DNA of 64,000 nt from Sphingobacteriales bacterium. Lineage in GTDB: Bacteria > Bacteroidota > Bacteroidia > Chitinophagales > Chitinophagaceae. The stretch is taken from positions 62,001 to 126,000 of the forward strand of contig JACPUV010000022.1 of assembly GCA_016192105.1 (NCBI GenBank), written 5' to 3'. Each line of letters opens with the position of its first letter. The stretch's first letter is position 1. Of this stretch, positions 61,450-64,000 are shown piece by piece. The translations under genes and the position numbers were made by a program. The notes beneath the pieces were generated by a model. The model saw only the letters and a program-made list of their open reading frames with translations, searched no databases and was not told the DNA's origin.

Positions 61450-62208
61450 ATGAAATTGCCGATTTATCAAATACTCACAGATAGAAAAAAGCTGGGCAAA
61501 AAGTCCTTTGCCGTACTGATCGACCCTGACAGGGTTGATTCCGTTGTGCTGGACGAGCTGATCGGCCTCTCCCTTGAAGCCAGGGTGGACTATTTCCTGG
61601 TCGGCGGAAGTCTTGTTATTTCCAATCACCTGGATGAATGCATACAGCATATCAAACAGCATTGTTCCATCCCGGTTATTTTGTTTCCCGGCAGTCCTTC
61701 CCAGGTCAGCCGCTACGCCGATGCCTTATTGTACCTGTCCCTTATTTCGGGCCGCAACCCGGAGCTCCTGATCGGGCAGCATGTGGTTTCTGCTCCTTTT
61801 GTGAAACAAAGCGGTTTAGAGATCATGCCCACCGGCTATATCGTGGTGGATGGTGGCGCCCCGACAACGGTTTCTTATATCAGCAATGCCGCACCGATAC
61901 CGGCCGATAAAAACGATATCGCCATGTGTACGGCCATGGCCGGCGAAATGCTGGGGATGAAGCTGATTTATATGGATGCGGGCAGTGGTGCCAAACGACC
62001 GGTTACCGAAAGCATGATCAGGGCCGTGGCCGACAATATTGAATCTCCTCTTATCGTAGGGGGTGGTATCATCCACCCGGAAAAAGCCTACCTCAACTGC
62101 AAGGCCGGTGCCGATGTGATCGTGGTGGGAAATGCAATTGAGAAAGACGCGTCCCTGATTAAAGAGATGAGTGACGCGGTACACAGTGTGCCGGCTGTAA
62201 CAGGTTGA
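61450..62208 (+). CDS. Geranylgeranylglyceryl phosphate synthase family protein
   Basis: A 252-residue TIM-barrel prenyltransferase of the GGGPS/PcrB family, which couples a polyprenyl diphosphate to glycerol-1-phosphate by an ether bond. AVLIDPDRVD (about 20-29), FLVGGSLVISN, LFPGSPSQVSRYADA, GYIVVDGGAPTTV, YMDAGSGA and VGGGIIHPEKA are typical. The ATG at 61450 (MKLPIYQIL) begins the similarity. In Archaea the enzyme makes membrane lipids; in Bacteroidota several members have been shown to have GGGPS activity, but the lipid product is not settled. Chain length cannot be read with certainty. Confidence 0.9.
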   Translation: MKLPIYQILTDRKKLGKKSFAVLIDPDRVDSVVLDELIGLSLEARVDYFLVGGSLVISNHLDECIQHIKQHCSIPVILFPGSPSQVSRYADALLYLSLISGRNPELLIGQHVVSAPFVKQSGLEIMPTGYIVVDGGAPTTVSYISNAAPIPADKNDIAMCTAMAGEMLGMKLIYMDAGSGAKRPVTESMIRAVADNIESPLIVGGGIIHPEKAYLNCKAGADVIVVGNAIEKDASLIKEMSDAVHSVPAVTG

Positions 62209-62270
62209 AACTTCGGGGCAATCAGTTTTTCCGCACGATTATCTCAAAGATGTAGTGTGCAAAATAATAA

Positions 62271-62386
62271 TCATTTCACCCCCTCGGGTTTTTCAAATTT
62301 ATTTATCGCGCTCTAATGCTACTATAATCACTTCAGCCCTCCCACCTCCACTGCGTTTCAGTCGGCAGGTCGGGCTTTTTTTATTT
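62271..62386. repeat. Paired-hairpin element, copy A, and terminator
   Basis: TCACCCCCTCGGG hairpin, about 57 bases, then TTCAGCCCT...CGGGCT. The second hairpin's TTCG loop is replaced by about 33 bases that themselves fold (ACCT-ACTG with CAGT-AGGT). A T run (62376-62382) follows, so this copy can also terminate the GGGP synthase transcript. The spacer keeps CTACTATAATCACTTCAGCCC in common with copy C. Confidence 0.7.
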
Positions 62387-62415
62387 TAAGAGGCTCCTTT
62401 TTGATCCTGAATCTC

Positions 62416-62460
62416 CCTCATCACGAAACATCCAACGTCGAACTTCGAATCTCCGACCTT
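62416..62460. repeat. AACTTCG heptad array, first block
   Basis: Words AACATCC, AACGTCG, AACTTCG, AATCTCC in 7-base phase. Same word class as the block at 62560-62601. Confidence 0.75.
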
Positions 62461-62463
62461 CTC

Positions 62464-62540
62464 TGTGTCACCCCTTCGGGGCTCAGGGTTCTGCCGAAAA
62501 TCGTCTTTCTACAATCGTGTCAGCCCCTCGGGCCTGTTTA
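62464..62540. repeat. Paired-hairpin element, copy B
   Basis: TCACCCC-TTCG-GGG (from 62467), a spacer of about 50 bases with GGTTCT and AAAATCG, then TCAGCCCC-TCGGGCC (from 62519). It lies between two AACTTCG heptad blocks. Confidence 0.7.
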
Positions 62541-62559
62541 CCAGAGAATGAATTTTCCC

Positions 62560-62601
62560 TCAATACGAAACTTCGAACCTCGAACCTCCAACTTCGAACT
62601 T
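62560..62601. repeat. AACTTCG heptad array abutting the M28 gene
   Basis: Five words AACTTCG, AACCTCG, AACCTCC, AACTTCG, AACTTCT in strict 7-base phase, ending exactly at the stop codon of the M28 peptidase gene (62602). Confidence 0.85.
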
Positions 62602-63888
62602 CTACCTGAGTTCCTCCACCTTTACCCGGGACGGGGTTTCATTTCCCCCGATAATACTCCTTGAACTGAGCGCAATGGCCTTGATCACTTCGGTCATATT
62701 CTCCATATCGAGTGTCTCAACCTGATCCGAGAGTTTATGGTAATGCGGCTCCACATCCATCTTTGACGTGGAGATTGTATGGGCCGGCACACCCAGTCTC
62801 GCCAATGTGGCATTATCGGAACGATAGAATAATTGCTGCGTGGGATAGGGATCGGGATAAAAAGTGAAGGCCGTTCCCTGCAGATCTTTTGACAGGATCG
62901 CTCCCATATTGGTCTTTTCATACCCGGTGATATAGGCCGAATTCTTCCCCCACTTGCTTTCGGTACCGATCATTTCGATATTGAACATGGCCATGACTTT
63001 GTCCGCGTCCATCTGCCTGGAAAAATACTGGGAACCGAAACCACCTGCTTCTTCCGCAGTAAAAGCTGCGAAGACCAGGGTTCTTTCGTTATCACCGCGT
63101 TCTTTAAAATATTTTGCCAGCATGATCACGGCCGTTGTACCCGCCGCATCATCATTGGCACCGTTGTAAATGGAATCCCCCTCCACGGGTTTGCCAATAC
63201 CCAGGTGATCATAATGACCGGAAAATACCACATACTCATTTTTCCTGCTTTTCCCGGGAATAACACCCACCACATTGGCCATTTTCTGTTCCGCAATTTC
63301 GTGCGCGGCTTCGATCGTATATGTTACAGGCGCTGTATCTGTGAGGATAAAAACAACAGAGGTACCGGTCTTGAACATGGAAGACTTCAGCCGCACCAGG
63401 TTGCCGAAACCGCCGGCAAAACTTTTCTCCACCCACGCGATCGTATTCTTATTACTTCGGACCAATTTGCGGGCTTCGGTCTGCAGGTTGGCGCCGGTCT
63501 TAATAAATACAGTCTCATAGCCGGAGGCCTGGTCGATCTTTAACTGAGGCTGACAGGTGATCACCATCACTGATTTTTGTTCGATGGCCTGCCCGTCGAG
63601 GGTGGCAGACGCACTGATAAACTTCGGGCGCACCATCGCGAATTCCTGGCGGTAGCTGCCGCTATTGCTGAGTGTGCCGAGGCCAATCGCTTTAAATTCT
63701 GCAGCAATAAAATCAGCTGCTTTATCGATATCGGGAGAAAATGTTTTGCGGCCCCGCATGGCATCGGATGCCAGGGTTTTTTCAATGCGTTCTACCTCCT
63801 TTGCATTAATAATATCCAGGCCTTTCTGTGCTGAAATGTTTATTCCTGCTGAAATGAACAGGAATAATACGGCGAATTGTTTTATCAT
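62602..63888 (-). CDS. M28 family zinc aminopeptidase, secreted
   Basis: A 428-residue exported metallopeptidase. The signal peptide (LFLFISAGINISAQ-K) is followed by a PA-like insert region and the M28 fold. Metal ligands: His225 in GHYDHLG, bridging Asp at 246-247 in ANDDAAGT, Glu in TAEEAGG, and a final His in EPHYHKLSDQ. The fourth ligand position reads NIEMIG with Glu305 where many M28 enzymes have Asp. It likely trims peptides in the periplasm or at the surface. Paired-hairpin elements lie on both sides of the gene. Confidence 0.92.
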   Translation of the reverse strand: MIKQFAVLFLFISAGINISAQKGLDIINAKEVERIEKTLASDAMRGRKTFSPDIDKAADFIAAEFKAIGLGTLSNSGSYRQEFAMVRPKFISASATLDGQAIEQKSVMVITCQPQLKIDQASGYETVFIKTGANLQTEARKLVRSNKNTIAWVEKSFAGGFGNLVRLKSSMFKTGTSVVFILTDTAPVTYTIEAAHEIAEQKMANVVGVIPGKSRKNEYVVFSGHYDHLGIGKPVEGDSIYNGANDDAAGTTAVIMLAKYFKERGDNERTLVFAAFTAEEAGGFGSQYFSRQMDADKVMAMFNIEMIGTESKWGKNSAYITGYEKTNMGAILSKDLQGTAFTFYPDPYPTQQLFYRSDNATLARLGVPAHTISTSKMDVEPHYHKLSDQVETLDMENMTEVIKAIALSSRSIIGGNETPSRVKVEELR

Positions 63889-63920
63889 CTGGTTTTTGCT
63901 CTGTATTACACGTTTTATAA

Positions 63921-64000
63921 AAATGTCACCCCTTCGGGGTTCTAAAATCGACTGTCCGGATATATTACTATAATTATTTCAGCCCTTCGGGCTTAATTTA
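63921..64000. repeat. Paired-hairpin element, copy C
   Basis: TCACCCC-TTCG-GGGG hairpin (from 63926), a 53-base spacer with GGTTCT, AAAATCG and CTATAATTATTTCAGCCC, then CAGCCC-TTCG-GGGCTT. It lies just upstream of the M28 gene start and runs to the window edge. Confidence 0.75.

Overview
The window looks like chromosomal DNA of a Bacteroidota bacterium, most likely family Chitinophagaceae. The grounds are a eukaryote-like citrate synthase start, gliding-motility/type IX secretion (T9SS) C-terminal domains with a PorP/SprF partner, a bacterial GGGP synthase, a B12-dependent ribonucleotide reductase, -7 promoter boxes of the Bacteroidota form TAnnTTTG or TAnnTTCG, and few Shine-Dalgarno sites. 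Taxonomy is inferred from protein resemblance alone. No rRNA, CRISPR array, phage, transposase or insertion sequence was seen. Most of the window is housekeeping DNA.

Layout. 0-9.3 kb: citrate synthase start, tgt-lptF/G family operon, glycosyltransferase-rsmG, an orphan response regulator, an M1-like peptidase, rsmI, and pssA-purS. 9.5-18.7 kb: Xaa-Pro aminopeptidase, pckA, a DUF922 secreted protease-like gene, a deoxynucleoside kinase, trpS, gatC with an ABC ATPase, a cobalamin adenosyltransferase, a second ABC ATPase and a DUF2795 protein. 18.7-25 kb: an etfB-etfA-acyl-CoA dehydrogenase operon, fabI and a KAS III. 25-34.9 kb: pheT, a coiled-coil gene, zapA, a TlpA-like protein, rny, rplS, tatA, gatA and a lytic transglycosylase. 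34.9-38 kb: pabB-like gene, a very acidic protein, purA. 38-47.3 kb: two paralogous T9SS-exported adhesin-like proteins around a bifunctional (p)ppGpp enzyme, with a PorP/SprF gene and one AT-rich orphan. 47.6-56 kb: tRNA-Leu, trigger factor, a giant T9SS calcium-repeat protein, then clpP-clpP-clpX. 56-64 kb: a small lipoprotein, an aldo/keto reductase, nrdJ, GGGP synthase and an M28 peptidase.

How it fits together. Lipid genes (fabI, KAS III, pssA, GGGP synthase) and protein-quality genes (tig, two clpP, clpX) are spread through the window. nrdJ needs adenosylcobalamin and the PduO-type adenosyltransferase could make it. GatC and GatA are present but 16 kb apart. The large secreted proteins would leave through Sec and then the T9SS.

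The most unusual content is intergenic. First, arrays of 7-base (once 8-base) words start directly after the stop codons of at least seven genes, with a different word at each locus and often an inverted arm. Second, a paired-hairpin element (a CCCC-TTCG-GGGG hairpin followed about 50-57 bases later by a CCC-TTCG-GGG hairpin) occurs three times around the M28 peptidase. Third, several -7 boxes end only 5-7 bases before the start codon, which suggests leaderless or nearly leaderless mRNAs.
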